DNA of 64,000 nucleotides from Talinum fruticosum (GCA_021018815.1 JAITYX010000003.1:4574501-4638500), one strand, 5' to 3'. Counted from the stretch's first letter, positions 47,201 to 58,025 are shown. Notes: generated by a model not told the origin, from the sequence alone. Numbers and translations are program-made.

Positions 47201-49101
47201 GATGTATTATTTTAAAAAGTGCCCAAACTGTCAGAATTAGATGTTTTAGACTTTCAGTTGTATTTTCCGGGTGTATTCTGGAGCATTATGTGGTATTCAG
47301 GTCTCCAGGACTAGGCACAATTACTTGGGGGTGAAAAAAGAAATTTGAATAGAAGTCTGATGTCTTGAATAGGTGAGGCTATTTCTTTCAGAAGATTCTC
47401 CCTCACAAGTTGGACTGGGTGCTCAAGATCACCTTCAAGCAAAGAAAACATTATCAGGGGTGCATGTGAATGGATCAGTTTCAGATGACAATCTCCCACC
47501 TGGGTTTGAAGCTTTTAATCCTGCAAATCAGTTGAAGAATAAGATAGCACAGATCCCTCTTGTTAAATGGCGACGTCCTCCAAGAGTAAGTGGCTATTAT
47601 TGTTGGGACCTCTTAGATTTGCCTGCACTCCATGTTTCATGCGGTGACAAAAAGGTTGAGGATTTTTTCTTGATAATATTTTTTGTTCCTTTTGTTCCTT
47701 TTTTCTTTGAGTTCTCTTTTTTTTCTTTTTTTTCGAAGAGTTGGGGGAGGGGGAGGGGGAAGAGATGATATTACCATCCCCTTTGGATTGGAAAGCAAGA
47801 AATTGCAACAGAGGACAGGGTTACGAGTGGTCAAGGAAAGACATACAGGGATTCTGCAATGAGAAGCTAACTTGTATATTCCTTTTTCATTTTTGCAGTT
47901 CATAGTGGATGCAGCATGGCAAGTGGTCAGTGGAGAGGAAAGCAAACAGGTGGAAATCCAAAATCAAAGAGATTTGAGAGTGCTTGAAGCAATTTATCCA
48001 CGTGAATCTGCAATTCCTCCAAAGTCTGATCCTGTTCCTTGAAAACACTGCTAACATTCATTTTCTTGGCTTTAGTGGTTTGCTGACTGATAATTATTGC
48101 GCTTTTCCGTTCACAGCCCTGCCGTTTCACCAGATGTAGAGACTGCAGTTCATGATGATCATAAAGTACCTTTGATTCCAATAACTCCCATTGAGGAAGA
48201 AGAGCCATCTGCAGATCCTTCATCTGATTCTACTGCTACAATAGGTTCCAATATTTCAAACCCATCATTAATGTCCCATGGAACATTTCCGCCATCTCAG
48301 GGCACTTCACCTAATTTTGATAGTGGAAGATTGCCGACTGTAATTGTAGGTACTGATCAGCAAGACATACTAAAAGCTGCACTTACTGCTGTTGCAAAAA
48401 GCAATGAGCAAATTGATCATGACCTCCTTTTGAAAATCCTCAATAATCCAACAATTTTGCAACAGTTGGTAAGACATCAGGGTTGTAGCTCTGTCTCTGA
48501 ATGCATTGTGCCGAAGCCAATGGATTGCCCTCAAACTGCTCCCAAGCCTCAGCCATCGGGACCACCGTTATACAATATGGACCCATCCCCACATTCATCT
48601 TTTCAATTTAACAAGATGGAAACAGGGTCTTCATCGGCAATGATATCAAACGGACCGTCATACCTATATCCAAATAGCACAGTACCCAAGTCCCATCAAC
48701 AATCAGTTCTGGTTCCTCCTTTGCCTGGAGTACCCCAAGTGCCATCTCTGCAATCTGTATCTGCTCCACCCATGAAAGATCTTAACTACTACAAGAACTT
48801 GATTCATCAACATGGTGGAGAGAGGCAAAGTGAGCCGCTTCCTTCATTCACGACTCATCCTATTCATCATCCAAGTATAAATCAAGATGCCATAGACAAT
48901 TCAAAACCAAGGGATCCAAAACCTAAGATCATGAAACCTTGTATGTATTTCCATACATCAAAGGGGTGCCGACATGGAGCAAATTGTGTTTATCAGCATG
49001 ATGCATCATTCCAACAGCGGCCCAGTAGTATCCCAGAAATGCAAACTGCAAAGAGAATGAAGATGGACAGAGAAATCAGAGGGTCACAATCATACACTTA
49101 G
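38192..49101 (+). CDS. CCCH zinc-finger protein, 4 exons, 460 residues
   Basis: Exons 38192-38251, 47373-47585, 47899-48023 and 48117-49101 join in frame to 461 codons including the stop. All introns are GT-AG. The N-terminus MQGSQKSKRVSW, the block VRLFLSEDSPSQVGLGAQDH, the KWRRPPRFIVDAAWQVVSGE region and LRVLEAIYPRESAIPPN match the plant family of Arabidopsis C3H6-like proteins (identified from memory of the family). One zinc finger, C-x8-C-x5-C-x3-H (CMYFHTSKGCRHGANCVYQH, about residues 411-430), lies near the C-terminus. The middle is Ser/Pro-rich and probably disordered. Single CCCH fingers usually bind RNA; a nuclear role in RNA handling is inference. It is intact and the only convincing host gene here. 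Confidence 0.93.
38252..43514 (+). other. CCCH gene intron 1, first part
   Basis: Non-coding. The whole intron is 38252-47372, 9121 bp, exceptionally long for a plant. T-rich tracts and short chance frames occur; no tRNA, ncRNA or recognisable transposon protein was identified in this part. Some stretches (41200-42700) look like decayed repeat, without a family being assigned. Confidence 0.75.
43515..43704. mobile_element. MITE with 15-bp perfect terminal inverted repeats
   Basis: CATGGATTCAAAATG (43515-43529) and its exact reverse complement (43689-43703) bound about 190 bp with no coding. ATGTGAT occurs just before (43508-43514) and just after (43705-43711), a 7-8 bp duplication that suggests a hAT-type non-autonomous element. 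Confidence 0.65.
43705..44108 (+). other. Intron 1 segment with GC-rich island
   Basis: Contains a GC-richer patch near 43920-44030 with repeated GAGGCGC/GGTGCACC-like motifs, standing out from AT-rich surroundings. It resembles short repeats seen widely in plant genomes; no family assigned. Confidence 0.4.
44109..44299. mobile_element. Possible Stowaway-type MITE (decayed)
   Basis: TA followed by CTTCCTCTCTCCCAAAATA at the left, and TGGAGGGAT followed by TA at the right, over about 190 bp. This resembles the CTCCCTCCGTCCC ends of Stowaway elements, but the inverted repeats match only partly. Confidence 0.35.
44784..44918 (-). mobile_element. tRNA-derived SINE (probable)
   Basis: On the minus strand an A box TGGCCTAGTGG (44905-44895) and a B box GGTTTGATTCC (44861-44851) are spaced as in an RNA polymerase III promoter, preceded by AAGTATT and followed by a short body ending in AAATAAATATTATTAT. 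No tRNA cloverleaf is formed, so this is a SINE rather than a tRNA gene. Confidence 0.7.
44919..47372 (+). other. CCCH gene intron 1, last part
   Basis: Non-coding, T-rich toward the acceptor at 47371-47372. A 22-bp near-repeat (CACTTGTCCACTATGT) occurs near 45828 and 46014, a trace of local duplication. No gene seen. Confidence 0.7.
47373..47585 (+). CDS. CCCH gene exon 2 (71 codons)
   Basis: Acceptor TAG at 47370-47372, donor GTAAGT at 47586. It carries VRLFLSEDSPSQVGLGAQDH and LPPGFEAFN, conserved in the family. Confidence 0.92.
47899..48023 (+). CDS. CCCH gene exon 3
   Basis: Acceptor TTTGCAG before 47899. The exon encodes FIVDAAWQVVSGEES.. and ends two bases into a codon at 48023. Donor GTCTGA at 48024 is a weak GT site, but it restores the frame (PP-N-PAVSPD) into exon 4. 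Reading through instead would hit a stop at about 48041. Confidence 0.88.
48117..49101 (+). CDS. CCCH gene exon 4 with zinc finger
   Basis: Acceptor TTCACAG before 48117; stop TAG 49099-49101. Ser/Pro/His-rich central region, then the CCCH finger at about 48947-49011 and a short basic tail (RMKMDREIRG). Confidence 0.93.
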
Positions 49102-49500
49102 TTCGAAGGTACTAGCGTTCTCAAGGGGCAACTGGACGTGCTGGGCCCTTTATGAAGCTTGCAGTCATTTGGCGGCCAATCCTGGCTTAGCCTTGATTGT
49201 CATTGTGCTTGGGTGAAAGACTGCAGGGCCAATTTTCCGTCAAGGTGCAGATGTGATTGGAGCCGCCCTGCCATCTACATCATGTCACCCTATTGTGCGC
49301 ATGAAGGTGCTTCTGAAGAAGCTGTCGAATTAGCGATTGGTCATTTGCAAGTCTCTCTGGGTCGTTGATGTCCAGAGAGTTCATTTTGTTTGTCGATAAT
49401 TTATTACTTCATTTCTATCAGCGTATGCAGATTGTTATGAAAGTTGAAATAATAGTACTTGGGTGCCTGCATCAGCTCAGATTTATTTTAGTTTCCAATT
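49102..49500 (+). other. CCCH gene 3' UTR
   Basis: Probable 3' UTR. GAAATAATAG near 49445 is a near-consensus polyadenylation signal. A 69-codon open frame (49159-49368) in it has no recognisable domain. Confidence 0.55.
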
Positions 49501-49864
49501 GGGGAGTTTTGATGCGGCCCTCTTCCCCACCCCCATTTTGACTAAAAATTATTGACTGGGATGACTAAAAGATTAAAAAATATCCTTTCTTTAACCCCCA
49601 AAATGCCCTTCCCCCAAATCTTCCCCTCCCTCTTCCATTGAGCAACATGTTTCCCGGCTCCAATGGACCCAGGACAACCATATAAGCGCTGCATTTAGAC
49701 GGGGATCAGCTTGTGTGCCTGAGTTTTATTTCAGAAAGGTTATGAAATTACATTATGCTGCCGGGTTTCTGATGCCATATTAGATTCAGCATTGTCACCC
49801 TTATAGTTCGTGCTTCCATTTTTACCTCTATTTAGTTTTTAGCCCATGTGTTGTATCGACGATA
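49501..49864. other. Intergenic sequence
   Basis: No gene or recognisable element seen. Confidence 0.5.
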
Positions 49865-50165
49865 TTACTTAAGTATTTTTTTAAAATAAAAAATTAAAAA
49901 TCTTCATTATCAACAAATTTGACATCAATGATCTAAAAAGTATGTACAACTTAAGAGCAATATGCAAAGACAACTTAAGAGCAATATGCAAAGACGACGC
50001 TATTACTTAAGTATTTTTTAAAATAAAAAGTTAAAAATCTTCATTATCAACAAATTTGACATTAACGATGTACCTTTTTTAAAATAAAAAGTTAAAAATC
50101 TTCATTATCAACAAATTTGACATTAACGATCTAAAAAAGTATGTACAGCTTAAGAGCAATATGCA
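49865..50165 (+). repeat. Short tandem and interspersed repeat array
   Basis: The block TTAAAAATCTTCATTATCAACAAATTTGACAT occurs three times (near 49888, 50031, 50092). AACTTAAGAGCAATATGCAAAG occurs three times (near 49948, 49973, 50148). Nested local duplication; no coding. Confidence 0.88.
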
Positions 50166-51785
50166 AAGGCAACCCTACGTTATGTTCTCTATTTTCCCGA
50201 GTATTGACTACTAATTCTGATTTTATTTTTTGATGTTTAAATTATAATAGTATAATTCTTATTATATATCTTATTATTTTACCAAAGTGAGATTTCAAAT
50301 TTAACAAATAAAAAATAAAATAATGGTAGACATTTAGACAATAAAAGAGAGATAATAATATATTCTTCTAATTTATCTATAAAATCTAACAAATAAAAGC
50401 CAATGAAAACGTTTGTAAGAAATGGCATATTGATTTAATTAAAACTGAATAAGTCACAAAAATGTATGTTTTTATCCATGATATTTATAATAATGACAAA
50501 GATAAGTGAAGAAAAATTTAAAAACAAATGAAAAGATAACAACATCATGTATTCTAACTTATAAAGAAAACAAAAAATAGTGAGAAATCATGTGAGATAT
50601 GAAATAGTTATAAAGAAAAAAATTTAAAATAAATTCATAGAAAATAATTAAATATATAAAATTAAGAAATATTTATAATATTAATATCTATGTTATTATG
50701 CATGAATTTTTGAAAAAAGCCATTAAAAAATTTATAAATAATAGTCTTATGATTTAGGTGCTTATACTTATAAGAAAATAGTCATACCATTTAGATAATT
50801 ATTTTCTTTTTCCAAAAAAATTATTTTTAAAACAAACAATATTTAAAATATACTTTAATTGTAATCAATGCTTTTACCACATAAACATTACATGTGTCAC
50901 CAATACATAGTTTATATACAACTTTTAATATTATATAGTTTTAACTTGTGTATTGCACGATCAATATTCAAGTATTGCTTTCCAAGTATTATTTGTTATA
51001 TAATGTTTAAACTGCAATATCCTTATTTTCTTAAAATTAAAAATCAACACTATCTTTTCGACTTTGTTGGATTCCAAGATAGCGTTGATATTTTTTAAAA
51101 AACAGAAAAATGTCCAACTTTTGTCAGTTAAAGAATACAATATTAAGAATTGTCATTTGCCAAATTTATTACAGTATTAATTATAATTGTATTTCTTGAT
51201 ATTGAAATTCTAATTTCTTTATATTGAAATTCTAATTTCCTTATATTTATAGTGTTGATAATCACACCATTTTCACTAATTCATTTAATATGAAGACGTC
51301 TTTAGTGCAAATATATTGATAATATTCCATTGTTCATCATTCAAGAATTGATACATATATTTTTTATTTTTAAAGTCTCATATTGATTAAAGTTTCATCT
51401 ATCCTTTTCTCAAGCATACAAATTTGATCTTTATTTTTTCAAAATGAATTACCATGAAAAAATAATTTCATTTAAAATTATATTTTATGTAGTATTATTG
51501 AATATCATAATATGTTGATGAGATTAAATTTATTTTTTTAAAGAGTAATAATTATTGAATATCATAATACTATTGATGATGTTAAATTTAATCAACATTG
51601 ATAACTCAATTCCTATTAAAAAATAGGATAAATTAATATATAATTGAATGTATCCTGCTACCATTAATGTTATATGAGTGTCTTATATTAATGTGACTAT
51701 CCTACTGAGCATCCTACTTTTCATTCATATATTGCTTCTATCTAACTTTTAACACATACACACACACATACACTTGAATTACTTT
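50166..51785. other. AT-rich intergenic DNA
   Basis: Very AT-rich, with many short direct repeats such as TATTGAAATTCTAATTTC (twice near 51200) and a short CA microsatellite near 51760. No gene seen. AT-rich DNA is a frequent neighbour of pararetrovirus insertions. Confidence 0.6.
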
Positions 51786-52431
51786 CTAATTTATAAAGAC
51801 CATTATCTTCGTAATCGAAGATGAATTTTCAGAATTAACTGCAGTATCTTTTAGCTCAAATAAAGAAATGATATTTTCTTGAATTTCATAGTTATCACCA
51901 CAAATTTCATTTAATTTTTCTTTAATTTTACAATTCTTTGCATAATGACCTAGTTTTGTAGAATCTCTATTTAAATCTAGACTTTCTAATTTTTTTGATA
52001 ATAAGTCAATATCTTCCTTTTTAGATATTGCTTCTATTTGAGTAAAAACCATATTAACTTGTTGAGAAACTGTATGTAAGACTTGATTAGTATAATTATT
52101 TTGATGATAAACCTTTTTAATATCTTCTAAAGCTATTTGGGAATCATATGGATCGTTTCTTCCTATTTTGAATGGAGCAAGCAGGAATATGACCTTGATC
52201 TCGACGGGATCAAAATCTCTTGTAAAGGAGGAGTTATAGATGTAAATATATTTCCATTTGATAAAGTCCATTTTTTGCTAAGATTTTTATTAGTATTAAT
52301 TTCTTGAATAACATGAGGATTTGGTAAATTATTTTCTAAAGCAAATATGGTCCACCATGTAAAGAATAGAATATTGCATTCAATTCTTTCCATTAATGAA
52401 TACCATTCTTACCTTATGAATATTTGAGCTT
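51786..52431 (-). pseudogene. Endogenous pararetrovirus: coat-protein remnant with internal deletion
   Basis: Reading leftward after the movement-protein ORF. ALEDIKKVYHQNNYTNQVLH (near 52125) matches the coat-precursor of the plus copies. The sequence then jumps from LDLNRDST to GHYAKNCKIKEK near 51950, skipping the coat core and the first half of the zinc knuckle (about 1.1 kb relative to 59815-60915). It ends near 51786 at the AT-rich flank. Broken by stops and frame changes. Confidence 0.82.
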
Positions 52432-53600
52432 TTAAATCAAAATAAGATAAAAACCATTCTTTTTATCTCTATTTTTAATTGAATCAAAATATTCTCTTAA
52501 ATATTCTTTATTAATTTCAAAGGGTTTTGAAATAACATTAATAGAAGAATATGAAGGAGGTTGCATAGTTGAATGAGTAGAACCTATTGAAGAATTATCT
52601 TCGTCAATTGGTTCTACTATAGGTGATTTGTAGTAGATTTTTGAGGAAGAGGAATCTTCTTCTTGATTATCTTTTAAATAATCATAATTAGTAGACCTTG
52701 AAGGCATTGAAAAAGAGGATTGAGGAAGATCTCTTTTTCTCGAAAGTCTTGAAGAATTTGTTCTTTCATTAATAGAATTAAATCTTATTATTACTCTACC
52801 ATTAGGTTCTTCAATTATTTGTTGCATATTCTTTTGAGCAATATTTCTAGGAGGCTTAATATTTTGAATAATAAATTCTTGAGGAATAGTTATTTCATTC
52901 CATTTTAATAGTTTAGGAGTAAAAGTTGAAATATTTTTAAATTCAATTTTTAATAAAATTGTCTCATCTAGAGAAGTTTTTAATAAACACTGTGGATTAA
53001 GTTGAGAAGATAATAGATTGAAATAAACTCTATAAGTAATAGCGAAATTTCTTGAAAGTTCTCTAAATTGTACTTTTGAATCATTTTGTAAATGAATATC
53101 TAAAATTAATGTATCCATGATCCAGGGATCATTTAGATCTACTGAATAATTTGGACAACAATTGAAATAAATAGGAACATTGCATATATTAGTTTGAATC
53201 ATAGCTAATAATGAATCTTTATATCTAATTATTCTATTGTCTCTAAGAGCCATGAATATAGGACAATCTAATCCTAGTCTTGTTAAAGGTTTGAGTGCTA
53301 TTTGAATTATACCAAAATGAATATATCTATATTTTTCTTTATATTTTTTAATAGAGATGCTTGAAAGTAACTTAATAGTCTGGAATTCTTCATCTAAACT
53401 AAAAGATTCTTCATGATCTTTTATTGAAAACCCAGATATTGAAATCAAACTTGCCTATTTGATAGATTGTTTCTATCTTTTGTTTTGGAATAGACCAATT
53501 TGAGAAATCAACTTGACAGACTAACTTCTCTACTATTAACCACATTAGTACTCTTACTACTACCTAAACTTAGATGATCTCGAAGTCAAGAGGCCATCCG
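52432..53600 (-). pseudogene. Endogenous pararetrovirus movement protein (minus copy)
   Basis: Related to the plus copy at 58185-59349. A 338-codon open frame (53448-52432) carries LGLDCPIFMALRDNR and PIYFNCCPNYSVDLNDPWI, typical of the 30K-type movement proteins of Caulimoviridae, followed by a Ser-rich linker. An in-frame stop lies upstream near 53585, just after the presumed start. In an exogenous virus this protein would enable cell-to-cell spread. Confidence 0.85.
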
Positions 53601-53732
53601 AGCTACGCTTGAATACTTAGTTGAGAATTAAGTACACACTATCGGGACCACCGAGACCACCCTCACCAGGACCACCTCACATGGCCGACCAACGCTAGTT
53701 ATGGCGTAACAACCAACTAAATAGACAAACTT

Positions 53733-53822
53733 GGCTCGATATCGGATGGAGACAGGATCGATTTAGAGCTTGGAATGCAGCTCGGGGACTAAGTATGGAT
53801 AAGTAGCGGGGAGGCAGAGTGA
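53733..53822 (-). other. Viral leader and primer-binding site (minus copy)
   Basis: The minus strand shows the about 82-bp leader block (GTCACTCTGCCTCCCCGCTA..) and TATCGAGCC at about 53741-53733, a near match to the tRNA-Met site TGGTATCAGAGCC. A single copy of the 82-bp block is present here. Confidence 0.75.
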
Positions 53823-53935
53823 CAAATTAATTTGACAAATTGATTTTCAAAACAAAAGATGAAAACAAGTAAATTAAATAATTAAATAAAGCGTAATTGA
53901 AACGAGGAAGATGAATCAAAACTTACTTTAGAAGA
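53823..53935 (-). other. Viral 3'/leader sequence up to the inversion junction
   Basis: Reverse complement of 57746-57851 and 63780-63886. At about 53932-53935 it abuts plus-strand viral coding sequence corresponding to 59650 onward, so two viral fragments meet in opposite orientation. Confidence 0.8.
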
Positions 53936-54880
53936 TATTAAAAAGTTTATCATCAAAATAATTATACTAATCAAGTCTTACATACGGTTTCTCAACAAGT
54001 TAATATGGTTTCTACTCAAATAGAAGCAACATCTAAAAAGGAAGATATTGACTTATTATAAAAAAAATTAGAAAGTCTAGATTTAAATAATAATAAAACA
54101 AATACAACTCCTAAGAAAAGTATTCCAAAAAAGAAAATTACTAATAAAACTACTTGTTTCAAATGTGGTAAACCAAGCCATTATGCAAAGAATTGCAAAA
54201 TTAAAGAAAAATTAAATGAAATTTGTGGTGATGACCATGAAATTCAAGAAAAGATCATTTCTTTATTTGAGCTCAAAGATACTCCAGTTAATTCTGAAAA
54301 TTCATCTTCCGATTCTGAAGATAATGGTCTTTATGAATTAGAAAGTAATTCAACCGATTATTCATCATGAAATGAATCATCCAGGATTTGTTACATATGT
54401 ATCAATATGATTAATACTACTAAAAATGAAAGAGAATTTTAATTAGATTTAATTGAACAAATTCAAGATCCAGAATTAAGAAAAGAATATTTATAAAAAC
54501 TTAAAAGTATTTTCATAAAAGAAGATTTATTAAAAGTTACTCTCCTAATTTCAATATTAATAAAATATTTGAGAAATATGATACTCCAAATATTTTAAAG
54601 GTAGTTAATATTCAAGACTTAAAAATGGAAGTCAACAATCTTAAAGAACAAATTAAAGAAATTAATAGAAATTTATGTTCTCTTCAAACTAAAGATTTAG
54701 AATTAGAAACAAGAATATCATTAATTGAAAATAAATCAAACTCTTCAAATACTGATGAAGACATTCCAAGTTCTTCTAATAATCAACCGTTTATTTCCAC
54801 AATTAATCATATTAATTATCAAAAATGATATATTTATATTATTTTAAAAATTAATGATGACTTTGAACTCAATATCTGTT
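53932..54880 (+). pseudogene. Pararetrovirus plus copy 1: coat C-terminal part with zinc knuckle
   Basis: Begins abruptly inside the coat precursor (LEDIKKF..), carries a deletion near 54090 relative to copy 2, then a CCHC knuckle at 54155-54196 (CFKCGKPSHYAKNC) and an acidic/Lys-rich segment. Stops near 54370, 54440 and 54495. The 54625-54828 part (MEVNNLKEQIKEINRNLCSL) is coiled-coil-like and also present in copy 2. Confidence 0.85.
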
Positions 54881-55400
54881 GCTTTACTTGACAAAGTGGC
54901 GCAGTATCAAAATTGTATTAAAGAAGGATTAATTCCATCCAAGTTTTATGAAAAAACTAAAGAACGTCATCGTAGTGCTAATGAAATGGCACACAAATTA
55001 AATATAAATTATCAAATGTTCATATTTGCAATCAAGGTTATTGTTTCAAAAACACCTTTATCCTTGTTAGAGACATAGGACAAGAAGTCATTCTAGGTAC
55101 TCCTTTTATTACTCAAATTTATCCTTTCAAAGTCGATCAAATTGGAATACATAAAGAAATTTTAGGAAAAATTATTTCTTTCAAATTTATTTCTCCTATC
55201 CGTGCAAAAGATCTATCTTTACTCCAAGAATCCACCATAATTAAACAAATAAATTTTATTGAAAGTAAAAAACAGCAAATTAGTTTTTTACAAAAAGAAA
55301 TTACTTATAAAAAATTGAAGAAAAATTACAACAACCTTCTATTCAAAACAAAATAAAAGAATTACAAAATTTATTCCATAACGAAGTTTATTATGATCTT
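54881..55400 (+). pseudogene. Pararetrovirus plus copy 1: aspartic protease region
   Basis: Retroviral-type protease homologous to the LLDSGADQNCIKEG motif of copy 2, here altered at the catalytic DSG by a small indel (LLDKVAQYQNCIKEG). Several frame changes follow. Non-functional as written. Confidence 0.8.
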
Positions 55401-56345
55401 CCCAATGCCTTCCGGGAAAGAAAAAGCATGTTGTCACACTCCCTTATGAAAAGGATTTTTCAGAAAGAAATATCCCTACTAAAGCTCGACCTATTCAAAT
55501 GAACAAAGAACTTTTAGAATTCTGCAAAAAGGAGATTCAATCACTCTTGGATAAAAAATTAATAAGATCCTCTAAATCTCCTTGGAGCCGTGCAGCCTTC
55601 TATGTCAATAACTAAGCAGAGAAAGAACGAGGAGTTCCTCACCTAGTCATTAATTATAAACCATTAAATAAAGTCTTACAATGGATTAGATATCCCATTC
55701 CTAATGAACGAGATTTACTTAATAGACTTTATGATGCAAAAGTATTTTCAAAGTTTGACATGAAAAGTGGTTTTTGGCAAGTTCAAATTGCTGATCAAGA
55801 TCGTTATAAAACAGCTTTTATCTGTCCCCTTTAGGCATTATGAATGGAATGTAATGCCTTTTGGATTAAAGAATGCTCCTTCGGAATTTCAACATATTAT
55901 GAATGATATTTTTAATCCCTATACTCAATTTACAATAGTTTTATATTGATGATGTTTTGGTCTATTCAAATAGTATTGAACAACATTTCAAACATTTACA
56001 AACGTTTTTGCATGTAATCAAGAAAAATGGTCTAGTTGTCTCTGCGTCTAAAATGAAATTATTCCAAATAAAAATAAGATTTTTAGGACATGACATTTAT
56101 CAAGGAACTATGAAACCAATTACTAGAGCCATTGAATTTGAAGATAAATTTCCAGATGAAATAAAAAATAAAACTCAATTACAAAGGTTTTTAGGATGTC
56201 TTAATTATGTGTCCGATTTCTTTCCAAAATTAAGACAAATCTGTCAACCTCTTTACAAGAGATTACGAAATAACCCACCGCTATGGTCATATGAACATAC
56301 TTAAGTCGTTCGCCTTCTTAAACAAAAGGTCAATTCTTTACCATG
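55401..56345 (+). pseudogene. Pararetrovirus reverse transcriptase (copy 1)
   Basis: Reverse transcriptase of Caulimoviridae/Ty3 type. SKSPWSRAAF near 55570, FSKFDMKSGFWQV near 55748, and NVMPFGLKNAPSEFQHIM near 55850. The catalytic YxDD box lies at about 55945-55956, where a one-base frame change falls. FLGHDIYQG follows near 56084. Also a stop near 55614 and a frame change near 55830. This is the only viral RT in the window. Replication role established for the family; this copy is dead as written. Confidence 0.92.
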
Positions 56346-56786
56346 TTTAGGTATCCCACATCCAAATGCAGTCATAATTGTCGAAACAGACGCATCAAAT
56401 TTAGGATATAGTGGTATATTAAAACAAAAATACCCGAAACCTCAAAACAGACTCCAATTAGTTAGATATCATTCAGGAATTTGGAATAAGACTCAAAAAA
56501 ATTATTCAACCATTAAAAAGAAGTTTTATCAATTGTTTTGTGTGTTTCAAAATTGCAAGATGATCTATTTAATAAAAATTCCTTCTTCGTATTGATTGCA
56601 AATCAAGCAAAACAAATCATTACTAAAGATGTTCAAAATCTTGTTTCCAAGCAAATATTTGCCCGTTGGCAAGCAATTCTATCTTGTTTTGATTTTGATA
56701 TAGAGTTTATTAAAGGGGAAAATAATTCCCTACCTGATTTTTTAACAATAGAATTCCTCCGAGGATCTCCTAACTCTCAAAATTAA
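56346..56786 (+). pseudogene. Pararetrovirus RNase H (copy 1)
   Basis: VETDASNLGYSGILKQK near 56382 and QIFARWQAILSCFDFDIEF near 56655 are typical RNase H segments downstream of Caulimoviridae RT. One frame change near 56540. Ends at a TAA near 56784. Confidence 0.9.
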
Positions 56787-57180
56787 TTTAGCCAGTATCA
56801 TCTTCAATTATTCAATATTACAAGCTTTCAGCATCATATTCATTAGTCAAAGAATTCAAAATTAAATGGTGGGACAAGTTCAATATCCAAGCTGCCTTAG
56901 GAGTTAAGTCGGCTCCATCGACTCAATAAACGCCTCCTACCCCACATAAGCAAGAAAAGAATTCAAAAGGGAAGGAGAAAGTTCAAGATGAAGAGATTCA
57001 ATTACTCAAGCAAGAGATCCAATTACTCAAGAAACAACACTAGCAATTGCTTATGAAGTCAAGCACCAATTCATCCGATTCTTCAACATACATTCAATCG
57101 ATTATGATCCTTTTGATGGGCCTTGTGCCCAGGATCCATATAGCATCAAACCCTTAAAGGGTATTCAAATTTTTTTTTAA
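56787..57180 (+). pseudogene. Pararetrovirus copy 1: C-terminal tail
   Basis: Shares KEFKIKWWDKFNIQAALG-like sequence and the Lys/Glu/Gln-rich stretch KVQDEEIQLLKQEIQLLKKQ (heptad-like, near 56970) with copy 2 at 62850-63160. A stop occurs near 56927. The tail is common to both copies although the preceding modules differ. Confidence 0.75.
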
Positions 57181-57851
57181 TTATTTCTAATGAATGTAAT
57201 GTAGGTTTTTGTTTCAGTGAAATTTCATATTTCATTTCTCAAAATCCCCGGGAAGGAAGTGGACGTTATTGTTCACTTACTATTCATTCATGGGGGACAA
57301 TCAACTATTTGAGATGACATTACTCACCATGTGATGAGTAATGTGAGTATTGAGTACATGGCTATTACTTTCCACTCATTGTCGGCAAAATAATTCAAGT
57401 TACTCGTTCAAGATATGGTGATTCATCAACTACTATTCATACTTTCAATCCAATCAATATTGTTCCAATAATTCAACATTGTCGGAAGATATTTTCAAGA
57501 TTATGATTCCATTCCAATCAAGCATCTTCGACCGTCCAAGTGTTCGGCATTAATTCATTATTGTATTCTATAAATATGTATTCATTTTTCCATTTGAAGA
57601 GAGAACCAACTTAGAGAAAACTCATCACTAAGAACACTTGCCTTTAGCAATCACTCTCCTTATCCTCTCAATCTCTATCCAACCCCTCTCCCTTGAGAGC
57701 TTATATTTCAAATTGTTGTACAAGTTTCCTTTCAATCAATTAAAGAAAGTAAGTTTTGATTCATCTTCCTCGTTTCAAGTACGCTTTATTTAATTATTTA
57801 ATTTGTCTGTTTTCATCTTTTGTTTTGAAAATCAATTTGTCAAATTAACTT
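57181..57851 (+). promoter_or_regulatory. Viral 3' non-coding region and promoter (copy 1)
   Basis: Closely similar to 63165-63886. TATA box CTATAAATAT at 57568-57577, expected to start the pregenomic RNA about 30 bp downstream. A stem-loop with 10-bp arms lies at 57317-57326 / 57335-57344 upstream of the TATA box. Confidence 0.7.
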
Positions 57852-58014
57852 GTCACTCTGCCTCCCCTGCTACTCATCCATACTTAGTTCCTGAGCTACA
57901 TCCCAAGCTCTAGATCGGTCCTGTCTCCATCTCGTCACTCTGCCTCCCCGCTATTCATCCATACTTAGTCCCCGAGCTGCATCTCAAGCTCTAGATCGGT
58001 CCTGTCTCCATCTA
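57852..58014 (+). repeat. Duplicated 82-bp viral leader block
   Basis: Two tandem copies (57852-57933 and 57934-58014) of GTCACTCTGCCTCCCC.. CTGTCTCCATCT. The same block is single at 53741-53822 and 63888-63967. It sits exactly at the joint between copy 1 and copy 2, as expected if terminally redundant molecules were joined. Confidence 0.88.
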
Positions 58015-58025
58015 GTATCGGAGCC
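58013..58025 (+). other. Viral primer-binding site (copy 2)
   Basis: TAGTATCGGAGCC, 11 of 13 identical to the tRNA-Met complementary TGGTATCAGAGCC used by Caulimoviridae to start minus-strand synthesis. Confidence 0.75.

Noticed and set aside
51940..54110. Viral coat deletions as spliced introns copied back into DNA
   Set aside because: The left edges lack a GT donor, and the joints sit on short microhomology, so end-joining or template switching fits better.
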